A DNA stretch of 47,788 bases from an uncultured Bacteroidales bacterium. GTDB lineage: Bacteria; Bacteroidota; Bacteroidia; Bacteroidales; P3. Below the pieces are notes generated by a model. It ran no database searches. It saw nothing but the letters and a program-made list of their open reading frames with translations, and had not been told where the DNA came from. The DNA is taken from positions 1 to 47,788 of the forward strand of contig ONIP01000029.1 in NCBI GenBank assembly GCA_900317955.1. Reading direction: 5' to 3'. Shown here piece after piece: positions 7,076 through 16,117 of the stretch. The translations under genes and the position numbers were made by a program. Every line of letters begins with the position of its first letter. Position 1 is the stretch's first letter.

Positions 7076-7714
7076 TTAGAATGCCCAGCCCAGTTTGACA
7101 CCGGCTGTCAGCAACGCGGCGTAGGCGGCGCTGTTGCCGGGGTTTTCCTTGGTATGGAAGGGGCCGTCGACTATCAGGGGCATATTGTAGCCGAAGAATG
7201 GCGACATGACAAAGCCCCTTTCTCCCACATACTGGAAACCACATATAAACGCAAGCGTAAGGTCCTGTTCATGGTAGGTGTGGCGCTCGGTGAGGATGTC
7301 CCAGCCTCGGTTGCCGACAAAGATGTCGTAGGAGCTCCATTGGTAGACGTAGGCGAGGCGCAACTTGAGATACCAGCTGAGGTGTGCCAGCCCGCCGTTT
7401 TCCATTTTTGGCAAATCATCCTCATCGAAGGGGAAATAGAACTTGTATCCCACCGTGGCCACGTAGCCCGGTCGTGTGTGAGCATTAATAGGAGATCCCC
7501 GCCATTGCTCCCAGCGGAAGCCTTGGGCTCCCAGCTCCGCCTCAACCGAAGAACGGAAGGGGAGGGCACGCTCGTAGGAGACAAGTGCCGTCCCGCCAAA
7601 GAGCGGATGCAGACTGACAGTAACAGCATTTGACATGCAAGCCTTTGCAAGGTCTTGCGCCTGAACGCCTCCCAAGAGCAGCAGGGGCAGGAGGATAACG
7701 ACAAATTTCTTCAT
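7076..7714 (-). CDS. Secreted beta-barrel-like protein, 212 residues
   Basis: Signal peptide MKKFVVILLPLLLLGGVQA with a likely cut before QD. The mature part alternates hydrophobic and polar residues and is aromatic-rich (GYVATVGYKFYFPF, LRLAYVYQWSSYDIF, VMSPFFGYNMPLIV, GVKLGWAF at the end), as in small outer-membrane barrels of the DUF3575 kind. The terminal aromatic Phe fits an outer-membrane barrel signal. It follows the lipoprotein gene 7716-8129 with one base between them, so the two are probably co-expressed. Specific function unknown. Confidence 0.6.
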   Translation of the reverse strand: MKKFVVILLPLLLLGGVQAQDLAKACMSNAVTVSLHPLFGGTALVSYERALPFRSSVEAELGAQGFRWEQWRGSPINAHTRPGYVATVGYKFYFPFDEDDLPKMENGGLAHLSWYLKLRLAYVYQWSSYDIFVGNRGWDILTERHTYHEQDLTLAFICGFQYVGERGFVMSPFFGYNMPLIVDGPFHTKENPGNSAAYAALLTAGVKLGWAF

Positions 7715-7715
7715 A

Positions 7716-8129
7716 TCAATACTGTTGGATTTTGTACTTGCCGGGATAGAGAACTAACTGATTGTATTTGCCTGAATATTCACCGCGAAAGAGTGTGTCC
7801 GGCCAATGGACAATGATAAACTGTCCAAAATCAAACTGGAATTTGCTTTCATACCTGGGGTCGTAACTGCTCACATCGACATTCCAGTCGAGGAATCCGA
7901 AACGACCTTTGTCGTCGGTCAAGGCATGACCGATAGGAGGCTGCACGAAGGTACTGTCCGGACGGTTCCCGTGATAGGTATAATCGTAAAACCACACCGT
8001 GTCGTTGGCAACAGGCGTTGTCAGTGTGCTGTCGGTATAAAGGGTGCCGGTTATCCGCGTGGTGTATTCACTGCGCTCGCAGGCTCCTGTCAGCAGCAGT
8101 GCAAGTAGGACTGGAATGATACGTTTCAT
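7716..8129 (-). CDS. Hypothetical lipoprotein, 137 residues
   Basis: The N-terminus MKRIIPVLLALLLTGAC is a clear lipoprotein signal (LTGAC, Cys17). The mature part contains an Ig/carboxypeptidase-regulatory-like pattern: TRITGTLYTDSTLTTPVANDTVWFY, then HALTDDKGRFGFLDW, as in beta-sandwich domains of envelope lipoproteins. First gene of a two-gene minus-strand unit with the barrel-like gene downstream. No named family assigned. The 208 bp upstream (8130-8337) hold no recognisable gene. Confidence 0.6.
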   Translation of the reverse strand: MKRIIPVLLALLLTGACERSEYTTRITGTLYTDSTLTTPVANDTVWFYDYTYHGNRPDSTFVQPPIGHALTDDKGRFGFLDWNVDVSSYDPRYESKFQFDFGQFIIVHWPDTLFRGEYSGKYNQLVLYPGKYKIQQY

Positions 8130-8337
8130 AAATGGTTCATGTTTCTGTGTTATTTGCCAGTGTCTATTTATATAGACGCAAAATAGCCGTGTTTCTTACA
8201 CTCGCTCGAAAAAAAATCCTCCACTCCCCAATCCAACCATATTAGTAGTACAGTTCATTCAAAGTAGTATTCCAATTTCCAAATGTGAAATGACTGTATC
8301 ACGAACGTGTTATAAATGTTTTATTACCTAATGTATA

Positions 8338-9801
8338 TTAGCTGTCAGGACTTTGTAGACCGCTCTCGGAATTGTGGGTGGCGGCGGGAAGGCGGAATAT
8401 TTTGTAGCCGATTAACGCGATGGTGATTGACATCAGCGGCGAGATGATGTTGAAAAAGCAGTAGGGTAGGTATTCCAGCGTGGGGACTTTAAGAACCATT
8501 GACTGGGTCATGCCGCAGGTGTTCCAAGGGATTAGGACTGAGGTGACTGTGGCAGAGTCCTCGGTCGAGCGGCTCAGCAGCCGCCCTTCGTACCCTTTGT
8601 CTTTGTAGAGTTGTTTAAATATATTGCCTGTCAGCACGATGCTCAGATATTGGTCGCCTGTTGCCATATTGGAGAAGAGGCCTGTTGTAACCGTCGATGC
8701 CACCAGCGACCGCCGTCCGCTGATGCCTTTTGCCAAGGCCTCGGTCAGGCTCTTCATCATGCCGCTCCCCGTCAGCGAGCCTCCAAAGGCCGATGCGCAG
8801 AATATAAGGAACACTGTGCTAAGCATCCCTTTCATGCCACGGGTTTGGACCAGATTGCTGAGGGTGGCGTTTCCGGTGTCGATTGCAGTGCTGCTGTAGT
8901 AGGTGACCATCAACCCTTTGAAGCGGTTGCCTTCTCCCACCTGTGCCACGATGTCGGGCTGGGCGAAGAGCATGACCACTCCGGCCACCAATGCCGACAA
9001 AAACAGGATGATGGCTGCGGGGAGGCGCATGGCTATCAGAATTCCGGTGAAGAGGGGAACCAGCAGAAGCCAAGGGCTGATGACAAAGGTGTTTTGCAAC
9101 CCCTCGGCAAAGGTGGCGGCGTCAGTGCCGCTGGCCGATGTATGGTTAAGGCTCACTATGAGAAATATGATCAGTGCGATGGTGAAGGAGGGCACAGTGG
9201 TGATAAGCATATAGCGTATATGTTTGAACAGGGGCACTTCGCCAACCGAGGAGGCCAGCACCGTGGTATCGGAGAGGGGAGAAATCTTGTCGCCGAAATA
9301 GGCACCGGAGATGATGGCTCCCGCTGTCCAGCCGACAGAGAAGCCGTGGGCCGTGCCTATACCTATCAGGGCTATGCCAACGGTGGCCACCGTGGTCCAC
9401 GAGCTGCCCGTGATGAGCGACACCAGGGCGCAAATAAGGCATGCCATGAAAAGGAACAGCGACGGAGTGATGATTTTCATGCCGTAGTATATCATTGTAG
9501 GCACAACGCCGCTGAGCATCCAGCTGCCGGAGATGGCTCCGATAAGGAAGAGGATGATAACGGCGGGGCCTATGGTGCGGATATTGTCGCCCATGGCGCG
9601 GTCGATGTTTTGCCATGGCACCTTGTAGCCAATCATGGCAATGCCCACGGCCACACCGGTGGCAAAGAGGAGGGCGGTCTGGCTGGCTCCGTCGATGGCG
9701 TCGGAACCGAACAGCTTGATGACAAATACCTGCAACGCCACAAGCACCACAAAGGGTACGAGGGCTATGGTCCAGTGAATATGCCTGATGCCGGTCTTCA
9801 T
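8338..9801 (-). CDS. nhaC: Na+/H+ antiporter, NhaC family
   Basis: The 487-residue polytopic membrane protein has about 11-12 hydrophobic segments. It contains the NhaC-type signature GAYFGDKISPLSDTTVLAS (around residues 165-185), conserved SLITGSSWTTVATVG before it and SNMATGDQYLSIVLTG in the C-terminal half. NhaC proteins exchange Na+ (and in some relatives organic acids such as malate/lactate) for protons across the inner membrane, so the exact substrate is not certain. It is monocistronic with its own -7 box upstream. The start at 9801 gives a short cytosolic N-terminus before the first helix, as expected. Confidence 0.88.
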   Translation of the reverse strand: MKTGIRHIHWTIALVPFVVLVALQVFVIKLFGSDAIDGASQTALLFATGVAVGIAMIGYKVPWQNIDRAMGDNIRTIGPAVIILFLIGAISGSWMLSGVVPTMIYYGMKIITPSLFLFMACLICALVSLITGSSWTTVATVGIALIGIGTAHGFSVGWTAGAIISGAYFGDKISPLSDTTVLASSVGEVPLFKHIRYMLITTVPSFTIALIIFLIVSLNHTSASGTDAATFAEGLQNTFVISPWLLLVPLFTGILIAMRLPAAIILFLSALVAGVVMLFAQPDIVAQVGEGNRFKGLMVTYYSSTAIDTGNATLSNLVQTRGMKGMLSTVFLIFCASAFGGSLTGSGMMKSLTEALAKGISGRRSLVASTVTTGLFSNMATGDQYLSIVLTGNIFKQLYKDKGYEGRLLSRSTEDSATVTSVLIPWNTCGMTQSMVLKVPTLEYLPYCFFNIISPLMSITIALIGYKIFRLPAATHNSESGLQSPDS

Positions 9802-9829
9802 AGGGTTGCTATAAGTTCATTCTGAAATG

Positions 9830-9837
9830 CAAAGATA
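9830..9837 (-). promoter_or_regulatory. Bacteroidota -7 box for nhaC
   Basis: Minus-strand TATCTTTG, 28 bases upstream of the nhaC ATG. A TTG lies only 12 bases further up, shorter than the usual spacing, so the -33 element is uncertain. Confidence 0.5.
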
Positions 9838-10174
9838 CAACTTTTCTTTCAATTGCCTTGTTTTCTTCCGGCTGTAGTATGGTAGATGACTGTTGATTTT
9901 GAAATCGAGTCCCAGCGTGACGCATGTTTGTGGCGCACCCACCCCAGAACGTATTTTGTTTGTCAGGAGTTATTGTAATTCAGCATCTCTGATGCTGTTG
10001 AAGAGACAAACTCTTTTATTCCCGATGGTGGGCGAGTGGCAGTAGGGCTTGCTTTGAGGACTTTTTTTATAAGAGAATAATAATATTGTTTTTTCTGCGT
10101 TATAAAATGAGTGCTTGAGCGGGGGTAACAGCGAAAAGGAAGCACATTTTAAAGGCTAATTGACTCTATAGGAA
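9838..10174. other. Intergenic region nhaC-thyA
   Basis: About 340 bp between divergent genes. It contains the upstream part of the nhaC promoter region and AT-rich runs (near 10068-10110) that may include a thyA promoter, but no TAnnTTTG box was confidently placed. No small gene or structured RNA was recognised. Confidence 0.4.
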
Positions 10175-10969
10175 ATGAAACAATATCTTGATTTGTTGCA
10201 GCATGTGCTGGACAATGGCGTGGAGAAGGAAGACCGCACGGGGACGGGCACACTGAGTGTGTTCGGCTACCAGATGCGGTTTCATCTCGACGACGGGTTC
10301 CCGTTGCTGACTACGAAGAAGCTTCATTTACGTTCGATAATATACGAATTGTTGTGGTTTTTGCGAGGCGACACGAATGTGCAGTATCTGCATGACCACA
10401 AAGTGACTATATGGGACGAGTGGGCAGGACCCGACGGTGAGTTGGGACCTATCTACGGGCACCAGTGGCGCTCGTGGGGTACAGCCGATGGGAGGCATGT
10501 GGACCAGATAAGTTCGCTGGTTGAGGAGATTAAGAAGAATCCCGACTCGCGGCGGTTGCTGGTGTCGGCATGGAACGTAGGGGAGTTGGAGCAGATGCAT
10601 CTGCCCCCGTGTCATATCTTGTTCCAGTTCTATGTGGCCAATGGAAGGTTGAGTTGCCAGCTTTACCAGCGGTCGGCTGACATTTTTCTGGGAGTGCCGT
10701 TCAATATTGCGTCGTATGCGTTGTTCACCATGATGGTGGCACAGGCCTGCGGGCTTGGGTACGGCGATTTTGTGCATACGCTGGGCGATGCCCATATATA
10801 CAAGAACCATATTGAGCAGTGCCGGTTGCAGTTGACGCGCGAGCCGCGGGCGTTGCCGCGGATGTTGCTGAATCCGGACAAGAAGAATATTTTTGATTTT
10901 GATTATGAAGATTTCAGGTTGGAGGGTTACGACCCGCATCCGCATATTAAAGGGGAGGTGAGTGTATGA
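10175..10969 (+). CDS. thyA: Thymidylate synthase ThyA
   Basis: The 264-residue enzyme converts dUMP and methylene-tetrahydrofolate to dTMP and dihydrofolate. Its length equals that of the classical enzyme. The active-site cysteine lies in [12 protein letters not shown] (about residue 146), with the dUMP/phosphate-binding [17 protein letters not shown], the conserved [16 protein letters not shown] near the N-terminus and HTLGDAHIY late. The dihydrofolate reductase gene that often follows thyA is not next to it. Instead a mannose-1-phosphate guanylyltransferase frame follows, with an ATGA overlap at 10966. Confidence 0.95.
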   Translation: MKQYLDLLQHVLDNGVEKEDRTGTGTLSVFGYQMRFHLDDGFPLLTTKKLHLRSIIYELLWFLRGDTNVQYLHDHKVTIWDEWAGPDGELGPIYGHQWRSWGTADGRHVDQISSLVEEIKKNPDSRRLLVSAWNVGELEQMHLPPCHILFQFYVANGRLSCQLYQRSADIFLGVPFNIASYALFTMMVAQACGLGYGDFVHTLGDAHIYKNHIEQCRLQLTREPRALPRMLLNPDKKNIFDFDYEDFRLEGYDPHPHIKGEVSV

Positions 10970-10996
10970 GCAAGAGGATGATTGGAACCTGTGATT

Positions 10997-11004
10997 TACC
11001 TTTG
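10997..11004 (+). promoter_or_regulatory. Possible internal -7 box before guanylyltransferase
   Basis: TACCTTTG fits TAnnTTTG and lies 22 bases before the preferred GTG start at 11026. No -33 TTG at normal distance. Confidence 0.3.
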
Positions 11005-11025
11005 TCGCAAAGAAAGGAGTCTGCC

Positions 11026-12105
11026 GTGAAGGGAAATAACTATTGTATCATTATGGCGGGCGGTTTCGGCAGCAGGTTCTGGCCTATATGCCGTGACAGC
11101 AGCCCAAAGCAGTTTATAGATATTCTGGGCAATGGGAAGTCGATGTTGCAGACTACGTTTGCCCGTTTTGAAAAGATTTGTCCAAGGGAGAATATCATTA
11201 TAGTGACCCATCGCAGTTATGAGGATAGGGTGCGCGAGCAGATAGGCGGGTTGCTGCCTTACCAGGTGCTGGGCGAGCCGACACGGCGCAACACAGCCCC
11301 GTGTGTGGCGTATGCTGCATCGGTGATATATGCAATGAACCCCAATGCCAATATCGTTGTAACACCTTCGGACCATGCCATTTTTGGTGAGGGACGTTTT
11401 GTGCAGGATGTGGAGCAGGCGTTGGAGTTGACGTCGAAAAGCGAATGTATAGTGACAATAGGGGTGAAGCCGACAACTCCTAACGTGCAGTATGGATATA
11501 TCCAGTTCAGCGAAGAGCCTGCGTCGCCCAAAGCGCACAACCTGCATAAGGTGATTACCTTCACCGAGAAGCCGCCGGTTGAGATGGCGCGCCAGTTTAT
11601 TGCCACGGGCGAATTTATGTGGAACTCGGGTGTGTATGTGTGGAGTATGGCGACGTTGCGGAGTGTCTACGAGCGTTTTCTGCCCGGGGTGGCGAAAAGC
11701 TTTTTCGCCCTTACGGCAGATACTCCCTTTGAAGAGGTGGAGAGAGTCTATTCGCAAAGTGAGACGATTTCGGTTGATTTCGGCATCATGGAGCATGCAG
11801 AGAATGTGTATGTGCTGGAGGCCTCGTTTGGATGGTCGGATATCGAGTCGTGGGACTCTTTGTATAGTACGTCACGCAAGGATGAATGGGGCAATGGAGT
11901 GGTTATGGGCAAGTCGTTCCTGTATGATGTGAAGAACACGCTGGTGCATGTGCCGCAAAACAGGACGGTTGTGCTGCAAGGATTGGATGGGTACATAGTG
12001 GCTGCCGACGAAGACACGATTCTGGTGTGCCGGAAAGAGGACGAGGATTTGGTGGCCAAGTTCGCCTCCGATGTGGAGCTGGATAAATTGAAAGGTGAAA
12101 ATTGA
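11026..12105 (+). CDS. manC: Mannose-1-phosphate guanylyltransferase
   Basis: Makes GDP-mannose from mannose-1-phosphate and GTP for surface glycans. The nucleotidyltransferase signature is YCIIMAGGFGSRFWPICR near the N-terminus, with SPKQFIDILG, TPSDHAIF and FTEKPPVEMA following. There is no C-terminal isomerase domain, as in short ManC forms of about 360 residues. The frame is open from an ATG at 10966 that overlaps the thyA stop, but family members start just before the IMAGG strand. A GTG at 11026 has an AAAGGAG ribosome-binding-like site 7 bases upstream and gives 359 residues, so it is preferred. Translational coupling from 10966 remains possible. asnS follows 21 bases later. Confidence 0.9.
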   Translation: MKGNNYCIIMAGGFGSRFWPICRDSSPKQFIDILGNGKSMLQTTFARFEKICPRENIIIVTHRSYEDRVREQIGGLLPYQVLGEPTRRNTAPCVAYAASVIYAMNPNANIVVTPSDHAIFGEGRFVQDVEQALELTSKSECIVTIGVKPTTPNVQYGYIQFSEEPASPKAHNLHKVITFTEKPPVEMARQFIATGEFMWNSGVYVWSMATLRSVYERFLPGVAKSFFALTADTPFEEVERVYSQSETISVDFGIMEHAENVYVLEASFGWSDIESWDSLYSTSRKDEWGNGVVMGKSFLYDVKNTLVHVPQNRTVVLQGLDGYIVAADEDTILVCRKEDEDLVAKFASDVELDKLKGEN

Positions 12106-12126
12106 AACAAGTAAAGTTATAACTAT

Positions 12127-13533
12127 ATGAAACGTACAGAAATCAAACAATTGTTTGTAGACACAGTGGAGCAGATGATTGACTCCGAAGTGTTGGTGAA
12201 GGGATGGGTGCGCACCAAGCGCGGAAACAAGAACGTGGCATTTATTGCCTTGAACGACGGTTCGACGATAAACAATATACAGGTGGTTGTAGACCTGGCC
12301 AATTTCGACGAGGGATTGCTGCGTCGCATCACGACGGGAGCCTGTATCGGAGTGGAAGGTCTGTTGGTGAAGTCGCAAGGTGCCGGCCAGAGTGTAGAGA
12401 TTCAGGCCAAGAATGTGGTGCTTTATGGCGAGGCAGACCCCGACAGCTATCCCCTGCAAAAGAAGGGCCACTCGATGGAGTTCCTGCGTGAGATAGGCCA
12501 TTTGCGTCCGCGTACCAATACGTTTGGGGCTGTGTGCCGTATACGTCACCACATGGCATACGCCATCCATACGTTTTTCCACGAGCGCGGTTTCTTCTAC
12601 TTCCACACGCCGCTGATTACCGCTTCCGACTGCGAGGGCGCAGGCGAGATGTTTCAGGTTACCACCCTCGATATGAAAAATCCTCCCCGTTTGGAAGACG
12701 GCAGCATCGACTACAGCCAGGATTTCTTCGGCAAGCAGACTTCGCTCACCGTGAGCGGTCAGTTGGAGGGCGAGCTGGGTGCCACGGCTTTGGGCAAGAT
12801 TTATACTTTTGGACCCACGTTCCGTGCCGAGAACAGCAACACCCCGCGCCACTTGGCCGAGTTCTGGATGATTGAGCCGGAGATGGCTTTCTACGACATC
12901 GACGACCTCACAGCGTTGGAAGAGGAGTTTATCAAGTATTGCGTTACTTGGGCTTTGGAGCACTGCCAGGATGATTTGCAGTTCTTGAACAACATGATTG
13001 ACAAAGGCCTTATCGAACGCCTGAAGAGCGTGGTGAACACTGATTTTGTTCGCCTGCCCTACACCGAAGGTATCCGCATACTGGAAGAGGCCGTGAAGAA
13101 CGGACATAAGTTCGAGTTCCCCGTGTATTGGGGCGTTGATTTGGCCAGCGAGCACGAGCGTTTCCTGGTTGAAGAGCATTTCAAGAAACCCGTTATCATG
13201 ATTGATTACCCGAAGGAAATCAAGGCTTTCTACATGAAGCAGAACGACGACGGGAAGACCGTGCAGGGTACCGATGTGCTATTCCCGCAGATTGGCGAGA
13301 TTATCGGTGGCTCGGTGCGTGAAGAGAACTATGATAAGTTGATGAACCGTATCAACGAGCTCAACATCCCCATGAAGGACATGTGGTGGTACCTCGACAC
13401 CCGCCGTTACGGTACTTGTCCGCACGCCGGCTTTGGACTTGGCTTCGAGCGTCTGATGCTCTTCGTCACCGGCATGGGCAACATCCGCGACGTGATACCC
13501 TTCCCGCGCACACCCAAGACTGCGGAGTTCTAA
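12127..13533 (+). CDS. asnS: Asparaginyl-tRNA synthetase
   Basis: The 468-residue class IIb synthetase charges tRNA-Asn with asparagine. It has an N-terminal OB-fold anticodon-binding domain ([22 protein letters not shown]). The class II catalytic domain has motif 2 in [24 protein letters not shown] and motif 3 in [21 protein letters not shown] near the C-terminus. AsnRS rather than AspRS is indicated by the long [13 protein letters not shown] segment and overall length. Third gene of the thyA-manC-asnS run; a strong palindromic terminator follows. Confidence 0.95.
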   Translation: MKRTEIKQLFVDTVEQMIDSEVLVKGWVRTKRGNKNVAFIALNDGSTINNIQVVVDLANFDEGLLRRITTGACIGVEGLLVKSQGAGQSVEIQAKNVVLYGEADPDSYPLQKKGHSMEFLREIGHLRPRTNTFGAVCRIRHHMAYAIHTFFHERGFFYFHTPLITASDCEGAGEMFQVTTLDMKNPPRLEDGSIDYSQDFFGKQTSLTVSGQLEGELGATALGKIYTFGPTFRAENSNTPRHLAEFWMIEPEMAFYDIDDLTALEEEFIKYCVTWALEHCQDDLQFLNNMIDKGLIERLKSVVNTDFVRLPYTEGIRILEEAVKNGHKFEFPVYWGVDLASEHERFLVEEHFKKPVIMIDYPKEIKAFYMKQNDDGKTVQGTDVLFPQIGEIIGGSVREENYDKLMNRINELNIPMKDMWWYLDTRRYGTCPHAGFGLGFERLMLFVTGMGNIRDVIPFPRTPKTAEF

Positions 13534-13587
13534 GCGGAGAACCTCCACGGGTGTTCAAACTGCGCATTCCACTGCGCAGAAAATATA

Positions 13588-13620
13588 AAAAACTGCGCAC
13601 TCGAGTGCGCAGCTTTTTGT
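13588..13620 (+). terminator. Rho-independent terminator after asnS
   Basis: Perfect inverted repeat CTGCGCAC (13593-13600) and GTGCGCAG (13605-13612) with a TCGA loop, A-run before and T-run after. It could act in both directions. A partial CTGCGCA repeat lies just upstream (13559-13580). Confidence 0.85.
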
Positions 13621-13710
13621 ATTTATTCAATAGTTTCCGACTGCAAAGATATGAATAATTTCTGTTATTATGCAAATTGCATAATGCAAATTGCATAATT
13701 GAGTAAAACA

Positions 13711-13809
13711 CATTGATGTAATGGAATAGTAGCGTATCTTCGATACGCATGAGGAGGGGTATAAAGTACCCCACACTGCGCTTCCTTCGGTCGCTTAGTG
13801 CGGGGTTAA
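13711..13809 (+). repeat. 99-bp direct repeat, left copy
   Basis: Identical over 99 bp to 15022-15120. It contains hairpin A (GCGTATC, TTC loop, GATACGC) and hairpin B (an ACCCCACAC-type arm pairing with GTGCGGGGT, plus an inner stem), then TTAA. A third hairpin (CGTGCC, GTT loop, GGCACG) follows at 13814-13828. The pair brackets the tandem array and the transposase. Confidence 0.9.
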
Positions 13810-13888
13810 TTTCGTGCCGTTGGCACGATTGCTGACATCACAGGTGTTTTGGTATGGTTTTTTTCATGGTTTGTAGTCTGTACGGGTA

Positions 13889-14508
13889 GATATGTGCTGA
13901 AAGCACATCATCCTATTAACCCCACACTAAGTCGATAGACGCAGTGTGGGGTATAGATACTGATAACATGTGTGCCGAAGGTACACTACAGTAATATACA
14001 ATAAAAAAGGAAGATATGTGCTGGAAGCACATAATCCTATTAACCCCGCACTAAGTCGATAGACGCAGTGTGGGGTATAGATACTGATAACATGTGTGCC
14101 GAAGGTACACTACAGCAATATACAATAAAAAAGGCAGATATGTGCTGAAAGCACATAATCCTATTAACCCCACACTAAGTCGATAGACGCAGTGTGGGGT
14201 ATAGATACTGATAACATGTGTGCCGAAGGTACACAACAACAATATACAATAAAAAAGGTAGATATGTGCTGGAAGCACATAATCCTATTAACCCCGCACT
14301 AAGTCGATAGACGCAGTGTGGGGTATGAATGCTGATAACATGTGTGCCGAAGGTACACTACAACAATATACAATAAAAAAGGTAGATATGTGCTGAAAGC
14401 ACATCATCCTATTAACCCCACACTAAGTCGGTAGACGCAGTGTGGGGTATAGATACTAATAACATGTGTACTGAAGGTACACTATAACAATATACAATAA
14501 AAAAGGCA
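13889..14508 (+). repeat. Tandem array, five 124-bp hairpin units
   Basis: Five units start at 13889, 14013, 14137, 14261 and 14385 with an exact 124-bp period. Each has three hairpins: TGTGCT/AGCACA, a long AACCCC-type arm pairing with GGGGT, and GTGTGCC/GGTACAC, then an A/T-rich tail ending in an A-run. The variants alternate: units 1, 3 and 5 have the CTGAAAG loop and CCCCACAC arm, units 2 and 4 have CTGGAAG and CCCCGCAC. This suggests growth by 248-bp dimers. The array ends 18 bp before the transposase start. There are no unique spacers, so it is not CRISPR. Confidence 0.9.
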
Positions 14509-14526
14509 AGTTTTCGTTAAGCAGGC

Positions 14527-14979
14527 ATGAGTTATACAACCTCTTACTATCACATTGTTTTTCGTACCTATCGTAGTGAACCTACTATTCCCACTGACCA
14601 TGAACGTGAGTTGTATGCCTATATCTATGGCATCGCAAAGAATCTCTCTTGTCAGACCTACCGCATAGGGGGTATGCCTGATCATGTGCACATCTTTGTG
14701 TCTTTGCCTGCATCTATGTCCATTTCAGAATTTGTTCAGAGAGTGAAAACGAGTTCAAGCAAGTGGATGAAGGGGAACCCGTTGTTCCCGAATTTCAGAG
14801 GTTGGAGTCATGAGTATGCCGGTTTCAGTTACGGACTGCATGACAAGGATATGATAGTAGGGTATATAATGCGCCAGAAGGAGCATCACCGAAAGGTGAC
14901 ATTTGTCGAGGAGTACCGCTCTTTTCTTGAAGAGAATGGTGTGGTAATTGATGACAGATACTTTTTAAAAGATGAGTAG
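14527..14979 (+). mobile_element. IS200/RAYT-like Y1 transposase
   Basis: The 150-residue HUH/Y1 transposase has the HUH motif in MPDHVHIFVSLP (H53, H55) and a catalytic tyrosine in IVGYIMRQKEHH (Y113, with Q117 one helical turn on). This fits the small IS200/IS605-type TnpA, which moves single strands by recognising subterminal hairpins. The gene is complete. It lies between the tandem array and the right 99-bp repeat. There is no TnpB or accessory gene. It is distinct in length and motifs from the 6152-6712 transposase. Confidence 0.85.
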
Positions 14980-15021
14980 TGGTGGGGCTTCATGGCAGTA
15001 TACGAATAAGTCTGTAACTTG

Positions 15022-15120
15022 CATTGATGTAATGGAATAGTAGCGTATCTTCGATACGCATGAGGAGGGGTATAAAGTACCCCACACTGCGCTTCCTTCG
15101 GTCGCTTAGTGCGGGGTTAA
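15022..15120 (+). repeat. 99-bp direct repeat, right copy
   Basis: Identical to 13711-13809. After TTAA the flank differs but again holds hairpins: CTGATC/GATCAG (15122-15136) and TCTCA/TGAGA (15137-15150). Confidence 0.9.
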
Positions 15121-15136
15121 ACTGATCTGTGATCAG

Positions 15137-15477
15137 TCTCACATTTGAGATTATGCCTTAGGCGTGAGCCCATAGCATACACTACAAGCGAAAGCAAAAT
15201 GCTCATCCCCCCGTATGTACTTTGGCGAAATTCGGTAAAAGGGACCTTATCGCAATGCTTTTCTTGCTTACTGCTTTCTTGACTGTTGAAAGCGACTGCA
15301 AAGATACACATTTTTTTCGATATTGGATGTTTTTTAGAGATTGATGCTTATTAACTTGGTGCGGTGGTGATAGTTTTTACCTGATATGTCGTTTTTTTTG
15401 TTTATTTTTGCATTGTATTCTGTGGCTATTGGTGAATGCCTTAGAGCCTAATAATAAAGTAGTTTTTGACAGGTATT
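15137..15477. other. Intergenic region between hairpin island and yigZ
   Basis: About 340 bp. Apart from hairpins at its left edge and the orphan minus-strand -7 box, it holds a TATTTTTG string at 15403-15410 that could be the -7 box of the yigZ operon. No gene recognised. Confidence 0.35.
15299..15306 (-). promoter_or_regulatory. Orphan minus-strand -7 box
   Basis: TATCTTTG on the minus strand, pointing toward the right 99-bp repeat. No convincing gene lies downstream: a weak 29-codon ORF (ATG near 15207, preceded by a G-run) ends at the repeat boundary. It may be the promoter of a displaced gene or of a small RNA. Confidence 0.35.
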
Positions 15478-16080
15478 ATGTTCGACGATACGTATCATAC
15501 TATTGCAGGCCCTGCCGAGGGGCTTTACAAGGAGAAGGGGAGCAAGTTTCTTGCCTTTGCTTTTCCGGTGCGTAGCGTCGAGGAGGTGAAGCAGCATTTG
15601 GAACGCCTAAGGAAGGAGTATTTCGATGCCAGACACCATTGCTATGCTTATATTTTAGGACCAAGAAAGGATGCGTACCGCGTCAACGACGACGGCGAGC
15701 CTTCGGGGACGGGGGGACGGCCTATTCATGGGCAACTGCTCTCGGCCGATTTGACGGACACACTGATAGTGGTGGTGCGTTATTTCGGAGGTATCTTGCT
15801 GGGGGCTTCGGGGTTGGCCAACGCCTACAAGGCGGCTGCCCGCGATGCCATTGGCAACGCCGAAGTTGTTGAGAAGACCATAGATGTAATCTACAGGCTC
15901 CATTTTGAGTATGCGTTGATGAACGACGTGATGCGTATGCTGAAGGAGTTGGGGGTGCAGCCCCGCAATCAGGAGTTTAATCTGGATTGCCGAATGGATG
16001 TGTCTGTGCGCCAGTCGCAGAGCGTTCGTGTGTATGATGCCCTTTCCAAGCTGTATGGGTTGGGGATTGAGGTTTTGTGA
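15478..16080 (+). CDS. yigZ: YigZ / IMPACT family protein
   Basis: The 200-residue protein has the UPF0029 (Impact N-terminal) domain: KGSKFLAFAFPV, ARHHCYAYILG, DDGEPSGTGGRPI, VVVRYFGGILLGASGLANAYKAAA. A C-terminal alpha/beta domain follows. The family is linked to translation regulation; the bacterial role is unsettled. The frame can be extended to a TTG at 15466, but ATG 15478 is followed directly by the conserved FDDTYHTI start and is preferred. First gene of the yigZ-pcrA-dtd run (37 and 45 bp gaps). Confidence 0.88.
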   Translation: MFDDTYHTIAGPAEGLYKEKGSKFLAFAFPVRSVEEVKQHLERLRKEYFDARHHCYAYILGPRKDAYRVNDDGEPSGTGGRPIHGQLLSADLTDTLIVVVRYFGGILLGASGLANAYKAAARDAIGNAEVVEKTIDVIYRLHFEYALMNDVMRMLKELGVQPRNQEFNLDCRMDVSVRQSQSVRVYDALSKLYGLGIEVL

Positions 16081-16117
16081 ATTGTGAATTGATTTTGGGA
16101 TTCTTTACTGAATTAAA

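Noticed and set aside
8611..9825. 404-codon open frame on the plus strand
   Set aside because: Antisense of nhaC; reads as a Gly/His-rich string typical of a shadow of membrane-helix codons.
11872..13179. 435-codon open frame on the minus strand
   Set aside because: Antisense to asnS and the guanylyltransferase; His/Leu/Val-rich shadow without domains.
13889..14508. CRISPR array
   Set aside because: Units are contiguous and nearly identical over their full 124 bp, with no variable spacers and no cas genes.
15117..15311. 64-codon minus-strand ORF next to the orphan promoter
   Set aside because: Its ATG overlaps the promoter box itself and the last codons are inside the hairpin repeat; no recognisable product.
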